Assembly: GCF_024198175.1 (NCBI RefSeq)
Contig: NZ_JAJVKV010000009.1
Coordinates: 186,001 to 250,000, forward strand
Direction: 5' to 3'
DNA from: Pyxidicoccus xibeiensis
Lineage (GTDB): Bacteria > Myxococcota > Myxococcia > Myxococcales > Myxococcaceae
DNA length: 64,000 bases
The notes beneath the pieces were generated by a model, which saw only the letters and a program-made list of their open reading frames with translations, had not been told where the DNA came from and did no database searches. A program made the position numbers and the translations under genes. The first letter of the stretch is position 1, and every line of letters starts with the position of its first letter. Below are positions 23,717-34,424 of this stretch, in pieces.

Positions 23717-26188
23717 TCAGGGCCGCGGGCGCCACGTCACCAGCGCGGAGTCGGTACCTCCGGTGGTGACGACCTGACCCTCCGGATGCCATGAGACCGA
23801 GGAGACCGAGTCGTCATGGTAGCCGACGACCGAGCTCCGAAGGCCGTTGGCCAGACTCCAGGCGAAGACCTGTCCGCCTTCCCCGCCTCCCAGGATGCGC
23901 TGGCCATCCGGGCTCCACCTGAGCGTGTACGGCTCGAACCCGCCGCTCACCCCCTGGAGGAGCTCGCCGGTGGAGACGTCGTGGATGGACAGGCCCGGCT
24001 GGGCGCCAACGGCGATCCGCGTTCCATCCGGACTGAGTGCCGAGGCTCGCGACCGCGTGGGCAGCCCGGCGTTCACGACGCTTTCCGTCCCCGTCTGGCT
24101 GTCCCAGATGAACCAGCTCCCGTCGAGCCTGCCAACCACGAGGTACCGGCTGTCCGGAGTCCAGCCCAGTGAGCGTACGGAGTCTGTTCGCTCCAGCTCG
24201 AAGCGGGCCAGCCTCGCCCCTGTCGCCACGTCGATGACCTGGACCGAGAAGAAGTAGGTCACGCTCGAGCCGCCATGGGTCGCAACCCTGCTTCCATCCG
24301 GGCTCAGGGCAAGGTCGTACACCCCGTAGTAGTAGGACTCGTTTGCCGTCACATGCCTGAGGCGCCGTACCTCCGTGCCGTCCGCCGCGCGCCAGATGTA
24401 GATCGCTCCCCATTCGCCTCCACTGGCCACCAGCGTGCCGGTGCCATCCCACGCCACCGACGCACTGAGCTTCTGGCGAGGGTCCTCCAGCGTGCGCAGC
24501 GGCACGCCATCCCGGTCCCAGAGGCGGACGACTCCCTCGGCGGCGCCACGAGACGCCAGCCGGTCTCCCGCGGGGCTCCAGGCCACCGCGCTCACGGTGC
24601 CGAAGTGGTGGATCAGCTCGCGCCTGACGACGGTGTGGGCCGCCTCGTCCACCGTGAGCAGGGTGAGCGAGATGGGACTGGAGTCCGCGACGACCAGTGC
24701 CGGCCGCGACGGGTGGAAGCGCAGTGCATCGTAGGCCTGTGATTCTTGCCAGGGCGCGGACCTGTCGGTTGCGTCCGCCACGATGGCACCGGTGGCGGCC
24801 TCCAGCACGTACAGGGTCCGGGCCGCGCCTCCCACGCCCAGCCACCGCCCATCCCGGCTCCAGTCCAGGGTCGTGGTCTTGCCCCAGGCGCCGCGCAAGG
24901 TCGTCTCGAGCTCATGGGTCGCCGTCACATGCACGCGCACCTCACCCTGCGCGCCCAGGGCATAGCGCTGACCGTCCGGGCTCCACGTGAAGCTGGCCAC
25001 GTCGGGCCACTGCGCTTGCGGCCCCTCGACACCGGGCGCGTGGAGCTCCACTCGGCCCTCCGCGCCCTGGAGCGCGATGCGGCTTCCGTCCGGACTCCAC
25101 ATCAGCCGCCGCATCTCCCTCACGCTCGCAACCAGGGGAGCCCCCTCCTGGGCTCCGCTGTTCGCGTTCCAGAACCACACCCTCTGGCGGTCTTCCGCCA
25201 GGGTGGCGAGCCTGCTTCCGTCCGGGCTCCATGCCAGGGCGATGACGCGATGAGGAAGGGTCGACCACTGACGGACGACCTTCCCTGTCGTGGCGTCGAT
25301 GAGGACGAGCTCTCCATCCGAGCGACCCGCGGCCAGCAGGTGTCCAGAGGGGCTCCAGGCCACCGAGGTGTAGCGCTTCGTCTCGGGGCGGAGCAGTTGC
25401 ACCGTGTGCCCGCTCTCCGCATCCCAGAGGCGCACCGGGCCGCCCGGCTGGCTCACTCCGTCGACGGGCCCGTCGATGGCGGCCAGCCGGGTCCCATCCG
25501 GGCTCCAGACCGGCGCCTGCGGGTCGACTCCCCCCGTGCGCTGCCACTCGACGACGGACTCCGGCTCTGGAGCGAAGCGCGCCGCACAGGCCGCGTCCGC
25601 GTCGAGGGTGAGCACATGCGGTTCATCACCCTCCGCGCAGCGGTACCACCCGACGAAGCGCCAGCCCGCCTCGGCCGTGGCGGTCAACGTCACCTGGGTG
25701 CCCACCGGGAAGCGACCGACGCATGAGGTGTCTCCCGGACAGGAGACTCGCTCCGGTGCGCTCGTCACCTGCCCACGGCCATGCGTCTCGATGGACACGG
25801 CACGCGTGTCCTCCGCCTGCTCGACGGTGTAGGCCACCGGCTCGGACCACGCGCCGGTGGGGCCAGAGGTCTTCACCGCCCGGCAGCGCGCCTGGAAGCT
25901 GCCCTCGCGGGTGAAGGTCCGCGTCACCTCGGCCGTCACCCCGCTGTCGACCGGCTCCGAGTCGGTGACCTCTCCGCTCCCATCTCCCCAGTCGAACGAG
26001 TAGCGCAGCCGCTCACCCCGAGGGTCCTCGGCGGTGCAGCGGAAGCGCATCGGCTCGCCCACCGTGCCGCGCACGAGCTCGGCTTCGAGGCGCGCCTGGC
26101 CTGGGTTCTCCTCGGGGGGCGGGTCGTTCTTGGAACAGGCTGCGAGCACCCCCAGCACCAGCACCAGGAACACGAAACGAGGCTTCAT
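23717..26188 (-). CDS. PKD / InlB-like / WD40 lipoprotein, downstream paralogue
   Basis: From ATG 26188 the product is 823 residues. Lipobox LAAC (Cys18) ends the signal; a longer frame to 26263 would run back over the promoter. The mature protein has a PKD-type immunoglobulin domain (YSFDWGDGSGE with RTFTREGSF), a beta-grasp InlB B-repeat-like domain (GRGQVTSAP, AGWRFVGW, ARFAPE) and about thirteen WD40 repeats with WSPDG motifs, probably two propellers. All domains should sit in the periplasm or on the cell surface, which is unusual for WD40. It is clearly homologous along its length to the gene immediately upstream. Ligand unknown. Confidence 0.85.
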   Translation of the reverse strand: MKPRFVFLVLVLGVLAACSKNDPPPEENPGQARLEAELVRGTVGEPMRFRCTAEDPRGERLRYSFDWGDGSGEVTDSEPVDSGVTAEVTRTFTREGSFQARCRAVKTSGPTGAWSEPVAYTVEQAEDTRAVSIETHGRGQVTSAPERVSCPGDTSCVGRFPVGTQVTLTATAEAGWRFVGWYRCAEGDEPHVLTLDADAACAARFAPEPESVVEWQRTGGVDPQAPVWSPDGTRLAAIDGPVDGVSQPGGPVRLWDAESGHTVQLLRPETKRYTSVAWSPSGHLLAAGRSDGELVLIDATTGKVVRQWSTLPHRVIALAWSPDGSRLATLAEDRQRVWFWNANSGAQEGAPLVASVREMRRLMWSPDGSRIALQGAEGRVELHAPGVEGPQAQWPDVASFTWSPDGQRYALGAQGEVRVHVTATHELETTLRGAWGKTTTLDWSRDGRWLGVGGAARTLYVLEAATGAIVADATDRSAPWQESQAYDALRFHPSRPALVVADSSPISLTLLTVDEAAHTVVRRELIHHFGTVSAVAWSPAGDRLASRGAAEGVVRLWDRDGVPLRTLEDPRQKLSASVAWDGTGTLVASGGEWGAIYIWRAADGTEVRRLRHVTANESYYYGVYDLALSPDGSRVATHGGSSVTYFFSVQVIDVATGARLARFELERTDSVRSLGWTPDSRYLVVGRLDGSWFIWDSQTGTESVVNAGLPTRSRASALSPDGTRIAVGAQPGLSIHDVSTGELLQGVSGGFEPYTLRWSPDGQRILGGGEGGQVFAWSLANGLRSSVVGYHDDSVSSVSWHPEGQVVTTGGTDSALVTWRPRP

Positions 26189-26233
26189 GGGATTACTCCG
26201 CGCGCCCCCGGCCCTGGCACGTCTGTCCTTGGG

Positions 26234-26263
26234 TGAGTAGTTCCGCGAACGGGATGAAGTCAA
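26234..26263 (-). promoter_or_regulatory. Promoter of the downstream WD40 lipoprotein
   Basis: TTGACT (26258-26263) and TACTCA (26234-26239) on the minus strand are 18 bases apart and end 45 bases before ATG 26188. The same hexamers, with a 17-base spacer, occur at the matching place upstream of the paralogue, and the leader between promoter and ATG is also similar. Conservation across the duplication is the main support. Confidence 0.6.
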
Positions 26264-26290
26264 CCGGGGGCGCTGCGGCGGTGCCCGGCT

Positions 26291-28828
26291 TCAGTGGCGT
26301 GAGTGCCACGTCACCAGCGAGGAGTCGGTGCCACCGGTGGTGAGCGCCATGCCATCCGGGCGCCAGGAGACCGAGGAGACCACGCCATCATGGAAGCCGA
26401 TGACCGAGCGGGTCATGGCGCGGTCCAGGTCCCACGTGAAGACCAGTCCGCTCATTCCGCCCTCGGCGATGCGCCGACCATCGGGGCTCCAGGAGAGCGC
26501 GAGGGCATCGACGCCACTGCTCGACTCCAGGACCACCGCTCCGGTGGAGAGGTCACGGATGGACAGGCCGGACTCCAGTCCCAGGGCGATCCGCGTCCCG
26601 TCCGGGCTGAGGGCCGAGGCCTTCGACGCTATGGACAACCCAGGGTCCACGAAACGCAGCTCGCCGGTCTGGCTGTCCCAGATGCTCCAGCTCGCGCCGA
26701 TGTAGGTGGCGACGAGGTAGCGGCCATCCGGAGTCCAGCTCAGCGAGCGCATGGATTCATCCGCCTCGGTGAACTGGAACAACTGCTGGCCCGTCGCCAC
26801 GTCCCAGACCCTGACCAGCCCACCCCGGACCGTCGGCTGAGCCGCTCTCGCCACGCCCGCCACCCGCCCTCCATCCGGACTCAGCGCGACGAGGCTGACC
26901 TCCCTCATCAGGGGGTGCTGCCCTGCGTAGTGTTCCAGCGGCTCGCGCACCAGCGTGCCGTCCTCCGCGCGCCAGATGCAGATGCGGCTGTCCGTGCCAC
27001 CGCTCGCGAGCCGGGTGCCCGTGCGGTCCCACGACAAGGACTTGATGGCATTGTTGCCATGCCCCGACAGCGTGCGCAGCGCCCCGCCGTCCCGACTCCA
27101 CAGGCGGATCAACCCCTCGGCGCCGCCGGAAGCGAGCATGGCTCCCGTGGGGCTCCAGGCCACCTCGCCCACGTCCCTGTCGTGCGCCAGCAGCTCGCGC
27201 ACGCTCACCGCCCCCGCCGCCGCGTCCACCGTGAGGACGCTGACCCGGGCGGGCAGGTCATCCACCATGGCGAGCTCCGGCTTCGACGGATGGAACCGCA
27301 GCCCGTCGAAGCTCTTCTGGGCCCCGGGAGGCGACGGCTCGCTGTACGACGCCACCAGGACGCTGGCGGCCACGTCCATCACCATCACCAGCCGCGTCGT
27401 GTTGCCCAGGGCGATCCAGCGCCCGTCCCGGCTCCAGTCCAGCGATGCGGTGGTGCTCCACGCCCCGCGCAGGCTCTTCTCGGGCTGGTGGGTGGCCGTC
27501 ACGTACACCCGCACCTCGTCATGGAGGCCCAGGGCGTAGCGCTGGCCGTCAGGGCTCCAGGTGAAGCTGGCGACGTCGACCCACAGCGCCTCGAGCCCCT
27601 TCGTGCCGAGCGCGTGGATCTCCACCCACTGCGAGGTGGCGGAGATGGCCGCGCCCGCCTCGAGCGCGAGCCGGCTCCCATCCGGGCTCCACGCCAGCCG
27701 CCGCACCTTGTCCAGGGCCTCCAGGGGCGCACCATCCGGCATCCCGCTGTCGGCAAACCAGATTCGCACGAGCTTGCCCGCGTCATCCGCGCTGGCGAGC
27801 CGGCTCCCATCCGGGCTCCACGCCAGGGCCCGGACGTCGCCGGCCAGGGCCATCCACTGCCGGACGATGGCGCCCGTCGTGGCGTCGATGAGCACGATGC
27901 TCCCATTCGAGCGGCCGGCGGCCAGCACGGAGCTGGAGGGGTGCCAGGCCACCGACGTGAAGCTCTCCGGCCGGGCGCTGAGCAGCCTCACCACACGCCC
28001 GCTCTCCGCATCCCAGATGCGCAGCAGCGCGTTGGACAGAGCCAGGCCGCCGTCGATGGCGGCCAGCCGCGTTCCATCCGCGCTCCACACCGGGGACTTC
28101 GGCAGGCGGGCTCCCGTCCGCTGCCACTCCACGGAGGCATCCACCGCCGGAGCGAAGCGCGCGGTGCACGCCACGTCCCGGTCGAGCGTGAGCAGGGTCG
28201 CCTCCAGCCCCTCCTCACATCCCAACCACCCGACGAAGCGCCAGCCCTCCTCGGGCCTGGGGCGAAGGCTGAGCAGGGTGCCTGCCGGGAAGACCTTGAC
28301 GCACGAGCCGTCCGGCGAGCAGTCGAGCCCCAGAGGGGTGCTCGTCACCCTTCCCTGGCCGAACACCCGCACCGCGACGGAGTGCTCGCGGTCGTCGGGA
28401 ACGGTCCCCTGAACGGTGTAGCCCACCGGCTCGGACCACTCGCCGGCGAGGCCGATGTCCTTCAATGCGCGGCAGCGGGCCTGGAAGCTGCCCTCGCGGG
28501 TGAAGGTCCGCGTCACCTCCGCCGTCACCCCGCTGTCGACGGACTCGGAGTCGGTCTCCTCCCCGCTCCCGTCTCCCCAGTCGAACGAGTACATGAGGCG
28601 CCCGCCCTGCGGATCCTCGGCGGTGCAGCGGAAGCGCAGCGGCTCGCCTACGGCACCGCGGTCGGCCACCGCCTCGATGCGGGCCTTGCCGGGGGTGCGC
28701 GGATCAGGCGGGTTGCCCCCGCCGCTGTCGGAGCAGGCGGAGACGAGGCCCAGCGCGAGCGCCAGGGCAAGGAAGGGACGGGAGCGCCCGGAGCGGGCGG
28801 AGGGCAGGCACAGACGACGAGAGTTCAT
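26291..28828 (-). CDS. PKD / InlB-like / WD40 lipoprotein, upstream paralogue
   Basis: From ATG 28828 the protein is 845 residues. It has a long basic n-region and lipobox VSAC (Cys32), then the same domain order as its neighbour: a PKD domain (YSFDWGDGSGEETDS), an InlB-like domain (GQGRVTSTP, EGWRFVGWLG) and about thirteen WD40 repeats ending in SLVTWHSRH. Identity with the neighbour is highest in the PKD domain and in the first and last WD40 blades, and lower in the middle. It has its own promoter, so the pair arose by duplication of a whole transcription unit. A surface binding role is inferred. Confidence 0.85.
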   Translation of the reverse strand: MNSRRLCLPSARSGRSRPFLALALALGLVSACSDSGGGNPPDPRTPGKARIEAVADRGAVGEPLRFRCTAEDPQGGRLMYSFDWGDGSGEETDSESVDSGVTAEVTRTFTREGSFQARCRALKDIGLAGEWSEPVGYTVQGTVPDDREHSVAVRVFGQGRVTSTPLGLDCSPDGSCVKVFPAGTLLSLRPRPEEGWRFVGWLGCEEGLEATLLTLDRDVACTARFAPAVDASVEWQRTGARLPKSPVWSADGTRLAAIDGGLALSNALLRIWDAESGRVVRLLSARPESFTSVAWHPSSSVLAAGRSNGSIVLIDATTGAIVRQWMALAGDVRALAWSPDGSRLASADDAGKLVRIWFADSGMPDGAPLEALDKVRRLAWSPDGSRLALEAGAAISATSQWVEIHALGTKGLEALWVDVASFTWSPDGQRYALGLHDEVRVYVTATHQPEKSLRGAWSTTASLDWSRDGRWIALGNTTRLVMVMDVAASVLVASYSEPSPPGAQKSFDGLRFHPSKPELAMVDDLPARVSVLTVDAAAGAVSVRELLAHDRDVGEVAWSPTGAMLASGGAEGLIRLWSRDGGALRTLSGHGNNAIKSLSWDRTGTRLASGGTDSRICIWRAEDGTLVREPLEHYAGQHPLMREVSLVALSPDGGRVAGVARAAQPTVRGGLVRVWDVATGQQLFQFTEADESMRSLSWTPDGRYLVATYIGASWSIWDSQTGELRFVDPGLSIASKASALSPDGTRIALGLESGLSIRDLSTGAVVLESSSGVDALALSWSPDGRRIAEGGMSGLVFTWDLDRAMTRSVIGFHDGVVSSVSWRPDGMALTTGGTDSSLVTWHSRH

Positions 28829-28868
28829 GGTTCGTTCCGCGCGCCCGGCCCCCGTGCACGCGGAGCGG

Positions 28869-28897
28869 TGAGTAGTCGCCTCCCCGCGTGAAGTCAA
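28869..28897 (-). promoter_or_regulatory. Promoter of the upstream WD40 lipoprotein
   Basis: TTGACT (28892-28897) and TACTCA (28869-28874) on the minus strand are separated by 17 bases and lie about 40 bases before ATG 28828. The match to the promoter at 26234-26263 extends to flanking bases (TTGACTTCA and ACTACTCAC). Confidence 0.6.
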
Positions 28898-28944
28898 AGG
28901 GATGTGGCCATGCGACAAGCAATCGCAGGTCCCAAGGAACGGCA

Positions 28945-28976
28945 ACGGCCGGGCCCCCTCTCGGGAACCCGGCCGT
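28945..28976 (-). terminator. Candidate rpsA terminator
   Basis: acggccggg (28945-28953) and cccggccgt (28968-28976) form a perfect 9-base-pair stem with a 14-base loop. It lies about 30 bases after the rpsA stop and before the next promoter, and is followed on the minus strand by TGCCGTTCCTT, which is moderately T-rich for this genome. Confidence 0.6.
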
Positions 28977-29006
28977 CTCGCCGTACTGGCGCGTGCCGCT
29001 GAAGGA

Positions 29007-30719
<1,713 letters not shown>

Positions 30720-30844
30720 GAAGTGGAAGTCCTTTGAAACGGTACAGCTGCCCCCTGTGGTTGGGCATAGCGGCCTGCGGGGCGCAACGGGCCGTTACGT
30801 TCGTCCTCCTGATTGAGGACCTGGATGCTGAGTGGAAGCGGCGC

Positions 30845-30874
30845 ACCCTAGACGCCGGTTATTCCGGTAGTCAA
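30845..30874 (-). promoter_or_regulatory. rpsA promoter (sigma-A type)
   Basis: On the minus strand TTGACT (30869-30874) and TAGGGT (30845-30850) are spaced by 18 bases, a good match to vegetative promoters of myxobacteria. Transcription would start near 30838 and give a leader of about 120 bases, long enough for the autogenous control known for S1 in enterobacteria, though I see no conserved leader structure. Confidence 0.6.
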
Positions 30875-31324
30875 GCGAGCACGTACCCCACTGTGGATCG
30901 GTGGATGCCGTACACCGGGACTGTCAAGAGCCGGCGCTGGCGTCCGCCAGGTAGGACAACAAGCGGACGGACGCGAATCCCGGCCAGTTGGGTCCCGCAC
31001 CTACTTATGAACGGCTGCCCACCCTCGCAGCCCTCCCGCCCCCCGGCGTTATCTGGACCGTGCTGGCAAGGCCGGTCAGCGGGCAGGGAAAATCCAACCT
31101 GATGCGACAATTTCCCGGGGGCTTCGTTCACAGGGTGGGTTGAGGCCCGCGAGTCCAGTGACCGGCGTATGTCACGGGGGAGGTGCGCCCGGGGGGGTGG
31201 ACTGTTCCCGAACGTCGGCGGCCGCGGGCCTCATCCTTCCCTTCCCCGCTCTCGCGGCCCCCCTCCCATGTGGGATGCGCTCCTGCCTATGCTCGGGCCC
31301 CTTCCGTCCGAGCCAGGAACCTCC
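30875..31324. other. Intergenic region without a recognised gene
   Basis: These 450 bases separate the divergent rpsA promoter and the desaturase gene. A TTGACA on the minus strand (30922-30927) has no matching -10 at 16-18 bases. Possible short frames here have no ribosome binding site and odd composition. No RNA gene fold is apparent. The region must hold the desaturase promoter, which I cannot place. Confidence 0.4.
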
Positions 31325-32449
31325 GTGTCCGTCCTTCTCTCACCTGCCCTTCGCACCCACCTCGGCAAGCGTGCCGGCGTCACCGCCGGCCTGCTCGGCG
31401 TGCTGTGCATCTTCGCGGAGTTCTGCTTCCTCTTCCCGCACCTGCTGGTGACGAACGACGCGCGGGGCTTCTACGCCGACAACATCGGCATCTTCCGGGC
31501 GCTGCTGCAGGGCTCCATCGTCGCCACCTTCGCGCTGGGCATGCTGAGTGTCCTCACGCTGCGCTCCAAGGTGCACGGCGGCCTGGCCATGGCGCTGGCG
31601 CTGGTGGCGCTGCTGATGGGCGGGGCGGAGGCGGAGCCCCTCACCCAGCAGGCGCGGAGCTTCAGCGCGGGGCTGGACTACTTCATCCTGGAGCTGCTGG
31701 TGCTGGGGCTGCTCTTCATCCCCATGGAGCGGCTGTGGTCGCAGCGCGAGCAGCCCATCTTCCGGGTGGGCTGGCAGACGGACCTCAAGCACCTCTTCGT
31801 GAGCCACATGGGGGTGCAGCTCATCTCCTTCGCCACGCTGATTCCCGCGCAGGTGTTCTTCGCGTGGGCGGTGAAGCTGGACTTCCAGGCCACGGTGGCC
31901 GCGCAGCCGCTCTGGCTCCAGTTCTTCGAAATCCTCTTCGTGGTGGACCTGGTGAGCTACTGGGTGCACCGGGCCTTCCACCACTTCCCATGGATGTGGA
32001 AGTTCCACGCCATCCACCACTCCAGCCTGCACATGGACTGGCTGGCCAGCTCGCGCTCGCACCTGGTGGACGTGCTGGTGAACCGGACGCTGGGCTTCGT
32101 GCCGGTGTTCATCCTCGGCTTCGCGCCGGCGGCCATCTACGCGTACCTGGTCTTCGTGTCCTTCCACGCGGTGTACATCCACGCCAACGTGAATCACCGG
32201 TGGCCGGGGCTGCGCTGGGTCTTCGCCACGCCCGAGTTCCACCACTGGCACCACACGTCCGACGAGGAGGGCATCGACAAGAACTTCGCCGTCTTCCTCT
32301 CCTTTTTCGACTGGGTGTTCGGCACGGCGCACCTGCCCGCGCACTGGCCCACGAGCTACGGCACCACGAAGTTCCAGCCGCCGGAGACGTACCTGGGCCA
32401 GCTCGCGTACCCCTTCCAGAAGCACGAGGAAGGCACGCCCTACGGGTAG
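31325..32449 (+). CDS. Sterol desaturase / fatty acid hydroxylase family membrane protein
   Basis: The histidine boxes of the di-iron hydroxylase superfamily are all present: HRAFHH, HAIHHSS, HANVNH and FHHWHH. The first half is made of hydrophobic helices (about 20-160) and the histidine boxes follow a further helix pair. Members insert oxygen or a double bond into sterols, carotenoids or fatty acyl chains at the membrane. GTG 31325 (374 residues) has AGGA 6 bases upstream; ATG 31268 (393 residues) is the main alternative but lacks a ribosome binding site. The C-terminus GTPYG is close to the convergent MORN gene, with only 13 bases between them. Substrate unknown. Confidence 0.88.
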   Translation: MSVLLSPALRTHLGKRAGVTAGLLGVLCIFAEFCFLFPHLLVTNDARGFYADNIGIFRALLQGSIVATFALGMLSVLTLRSKVHGGLAMALALVALLMGGAEAEPLTQQARSFSAGLDYFILELLVLGLLFIPMERLWSQREQPIFRVGWQTDLKHLFVSHMGVQLISFATLIPAQVFFAWAVKLDFQATVAAQPLWLQFFEILFVVDLVSYWVHRAFHHFPWMWKFHAIHHSSLHMDWLASSRSHLVDVLVNRTLGFVPVFILGFAPAAIYAYLVFVSFHAVYIHANVNHRWPGLRWVFATPEFHHWHHTSDEEGIDKNFAVFLSFFDWVFGTAHLPAHWPTSYGTTKFQPPETYLGQLAYPFQKHEEGTPYG

Positions 32450-32462
32450 CGCGCCGCGGGCG

Positions 32463-33251
32463 TCAGCGCCCCGGCCCCAGGGTCCGCGCCTGCTGGCGGG
32501 CCTGCTCCACGCTCGGGACGATGATGACGCCCGTCACCCGCCCCTCGACGCGCTGGGGTGGATGCATCACTTCCTTCACGTCATGGGGCTCCGGCTCGAT
32601 GCCCGCGAGGGCCACGGTCCCCACCTCCACGCCAGTGGTCGTCACCGAGCCGACGTGTCCACTGACGCGGCCGGCCGGCGTGCCCCGCAGCGGCTCCAGG
32701 ACCTCGAAGATGACCGTGCCCGGGTCCAACGCCGTCTGCAGGCCCGGGAGGATGTCGACGACACGCACGATGGCGACCTGCCGCGAGCGCTGGATGTAGA
32801 AGGCGTGGTCGGCCTTGGGGCCATCGCCGAACGTGGACATGAGCCGGCCGTTCTGGCGGACGAGCCTCCCGTGCTCGTACTCCTTCGTCACCAGCACCCG
32901 GCCGTCCTCGAACCACTCGGTCCACAGGCCATGGAAGGTGTTCCCCTCCATGGGGCCCGCCGCCTTCCGCGTCCCGTTCGGGTGGTAGGTGGTCCACGTG
33001 CCCGAGGGCTTCCCGTCGGTGTACCCGCCCCGGCGTTGCAGCCTTCCCTGGCCGTCCAGCTCGGCGAAGGGGCCATGGGAGACGCGCTTCCCCGAGGCCT
33101 CCACGCGCTCGCACCTGCGCCAGGTGTAGCCGTCGAACTGCTGCTCGGAATGAAGCAGGGCGCCCTTGGGGCAGGCGGGATGGGGCTCGCCCGCCCAGGC
33201 CGTCAGGGCGGGCAGGCAGCACAGGAGGAGGAGCGAGCGCGGGAGACGCAT
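32463..33251 (-). CDS. Secreted MORN-repeat protein
   Basis: The 262-residue product starts with a signal peptide (LLLLCCLPALTAWAG). Residues 60-135 form three or four MORN/YwqK-type repeats of the pattern GxYxxGxxxGxWxxYxxNG (YTDGKPSGTWTTYHPNG, MEGNTFHGLWTEWFEDG). The C-terminal half is a beta-rich domain of unknown type with repeated Val-Gly motifs (SGHVGSVTTTGVEVG). A longer frame reads into the acyl-CoA dehydrogenase gene and is rejected. MORN repeats bind lipids or proteins at membranes in other organisms. The gene follows the acyl-CoA dehydrogenase by 17 bases but has no metabolic look. Confidence 0.78.
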   Translation of the reverse strand: MRLPRSLLLLCCLPALTAWAGEPHPACPKGALLHSEQQFDGYTWRRCERVEASGKRVSHGPFAELDGQGRLQRRGGYTDGKPSGTWTTYHPNGTRKAAGPMEGNTFHGLWTEWFEDGRVLVTKEYEHGRLVRQNGRLMSTFGDGPKADHAFYIQRSRQVAIVRVVDILPGLQTALDPGTVIFEVLEPLRGTPAGRVSGHVGSVTTTGVEVGTVALAGIEPEPHDVKEVMHPPQRVEGRVTGVIIVPSVEQARQQARTLGPGR

Positions 33252-33268
33252 GGGACGGCGCCCCGTGC

Positions 33269-34414
33269 TCAGCCCAGCAGCTTGAAGCTCTCGCGGGCAA
33301 TCACCATCCGCTGCACCTCGCTGGTGCCCTCGTAGATGGTCTGCACGCGGGCGTCGCGGAAGTACCGCTCCACGGGGAACTCGTCGATGTAGCCGTAGCC
33401 ACCGTGGAGCTGCACGGCCTTGTCCGCCACCGCGTTGCTCATCTCGCTGGCGAACAGCTTCGCCATGGAGGCCTCGCGGGAGAACGGCTGGCCCTTCTCC
33501 TTCATGGTGGCCGCGCGCAGCGTCAGCAGCTCCGCCGCGTCCAGCCGCGTGCGCATGTCCGCCAGCATGAAGCGCGGGGCCTGGAACTCGGCCACCGCCT
33601 GGCCGAAGGCCTTGCGGTCCTTCACGTAGGACACCGCGGCCTCCAGCGCCGCGCGCCCCACGCCGCACGCCTGCGACGCAATGCCGATGCGCCCGCCGTC
33701 CAGGGCAATCATCGCCAGCCGGAAGCCCTGCCCTTCCGTGCCCAGGAGGTTCTCCGCCGGAATCTCGCAGTCCTCGAACGTGAGCGACACCGTGTTCGAG
33801 GCGCGCAGCCCCATCTTGTCCTCGTGCTTGCCGATGATGAGGCCCTTCGTGCCGCCCTCCACGATGAAGCAGGACAGGCCCTTGTTGCCCGTGGGGGACG
33901 TGCGCGCCCACACCACCATGACGCCCGCGTAGGCGCCGGAGGTGATCCACTGCTTGCTGCCGTTGAGGACGTACTTGTCGCCCTTCTTCACGGCGGAGGT
34001 GAGCATGGCGCCCGGGTCGGAGCCCGCGTGCGGCTCGGACAGGGCGAAGGAGCCGGCGATGGCCTCACCAGCGGCCAGCCGCGTCACGTGCTTCTCGCGC
34101 TGGGCCTCGGTGCCGTACGCGTGGATCAGCTCCGCGCACATGTTCGTCACGGCCATGGTGACGGAGGTGGACGCGTCCGCCGCCGCCATCTCCATCATCG
34201 CCAGCGCGTAGGAGACGACGCCCGCCTCGGAGCCGCCGTACTTCGCCGGGATGTTCACCCCGAGCAGCCCCAGCTCGCCCATCTCCTTGTACAGCTCCGT
34301 GGGGAAGCGCTCCTCGCGGTCCAGCGTGCGGGCCATCGGGGCCACGCGCTCGCGCGCGAACTTGCGGGCGGTGTCGCGGATCAGCGTCTGGGTCTCGGTC
34401 AGCTCGAGGTTCAC
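33269..34414 (-). CDS. Acyl-CoA dehydrogenase (short-chain type), first copy
   Basis: This 381-residue flavoenzyme has the full family layout: an N-terminal helical domain starting LTETQTLIRDTARKFA, the FAD-binding FALSEPHAGSDPGA and WITSGAYAG, and the C-terminal GGYGYIDEFPVERYFRDARV. The catalytic base Glu362 is in YEGTSE, the position used by short-chain and butyryl-CoA dehydrogenases. It oxidises acyl-CoA to 2-enoyl-CoA and passes electrons to ETF. A second, clearly different copy lies 470 bases upstream, with the AgmX-type gene between them. Co-location with hydratase and hydroxyacyl dehydrogenase genes points to beta-oxidation or branched-chain acid breakdown. Confidence 0.94.
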   Translation of the reverse strand: MNLELTETQTLIRDTARKFARERVAPMARTLDREERFPTELYKEMGELGLLGVNIPAKYGGSEAGVVSYALAMMEMAAADASTSVTMAVTNMCAELIHAYGTEAQREKHVTRLAAGEAIAGSFALSEPHAGSDPGAMLTSAVKKGDKYVLNGSKQWITSGAYAGVMVVWARTSPTGNKGLSCFIVEGGTKGLIIGKHEDKMGLRASNTVSLTFEDCEIPAENLLGTEGQGFRLAMIALDGGRIGIASQACGVGRAALEAAVSYVKDRKAFGQAVAEFQAPRFMLADMRTRLDAAELLTLRAATMKEKGQPFSREASMAKLFASEMSNAVADKAVQLHGGYGYIDEFPVERYFRDARVQTIYEGTSEVQRMVIARESFKLLG

Positions 34415-34424
34415 GGCGGTCTTC

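Noticed and set aside
30922..30927. TTGACA on the minus strand upstream of rpsA
   Set aside because: No acceptable -10 lies 16-18 bases downstream; the TTGACT/TAGGGT pair closer to the gene is better.
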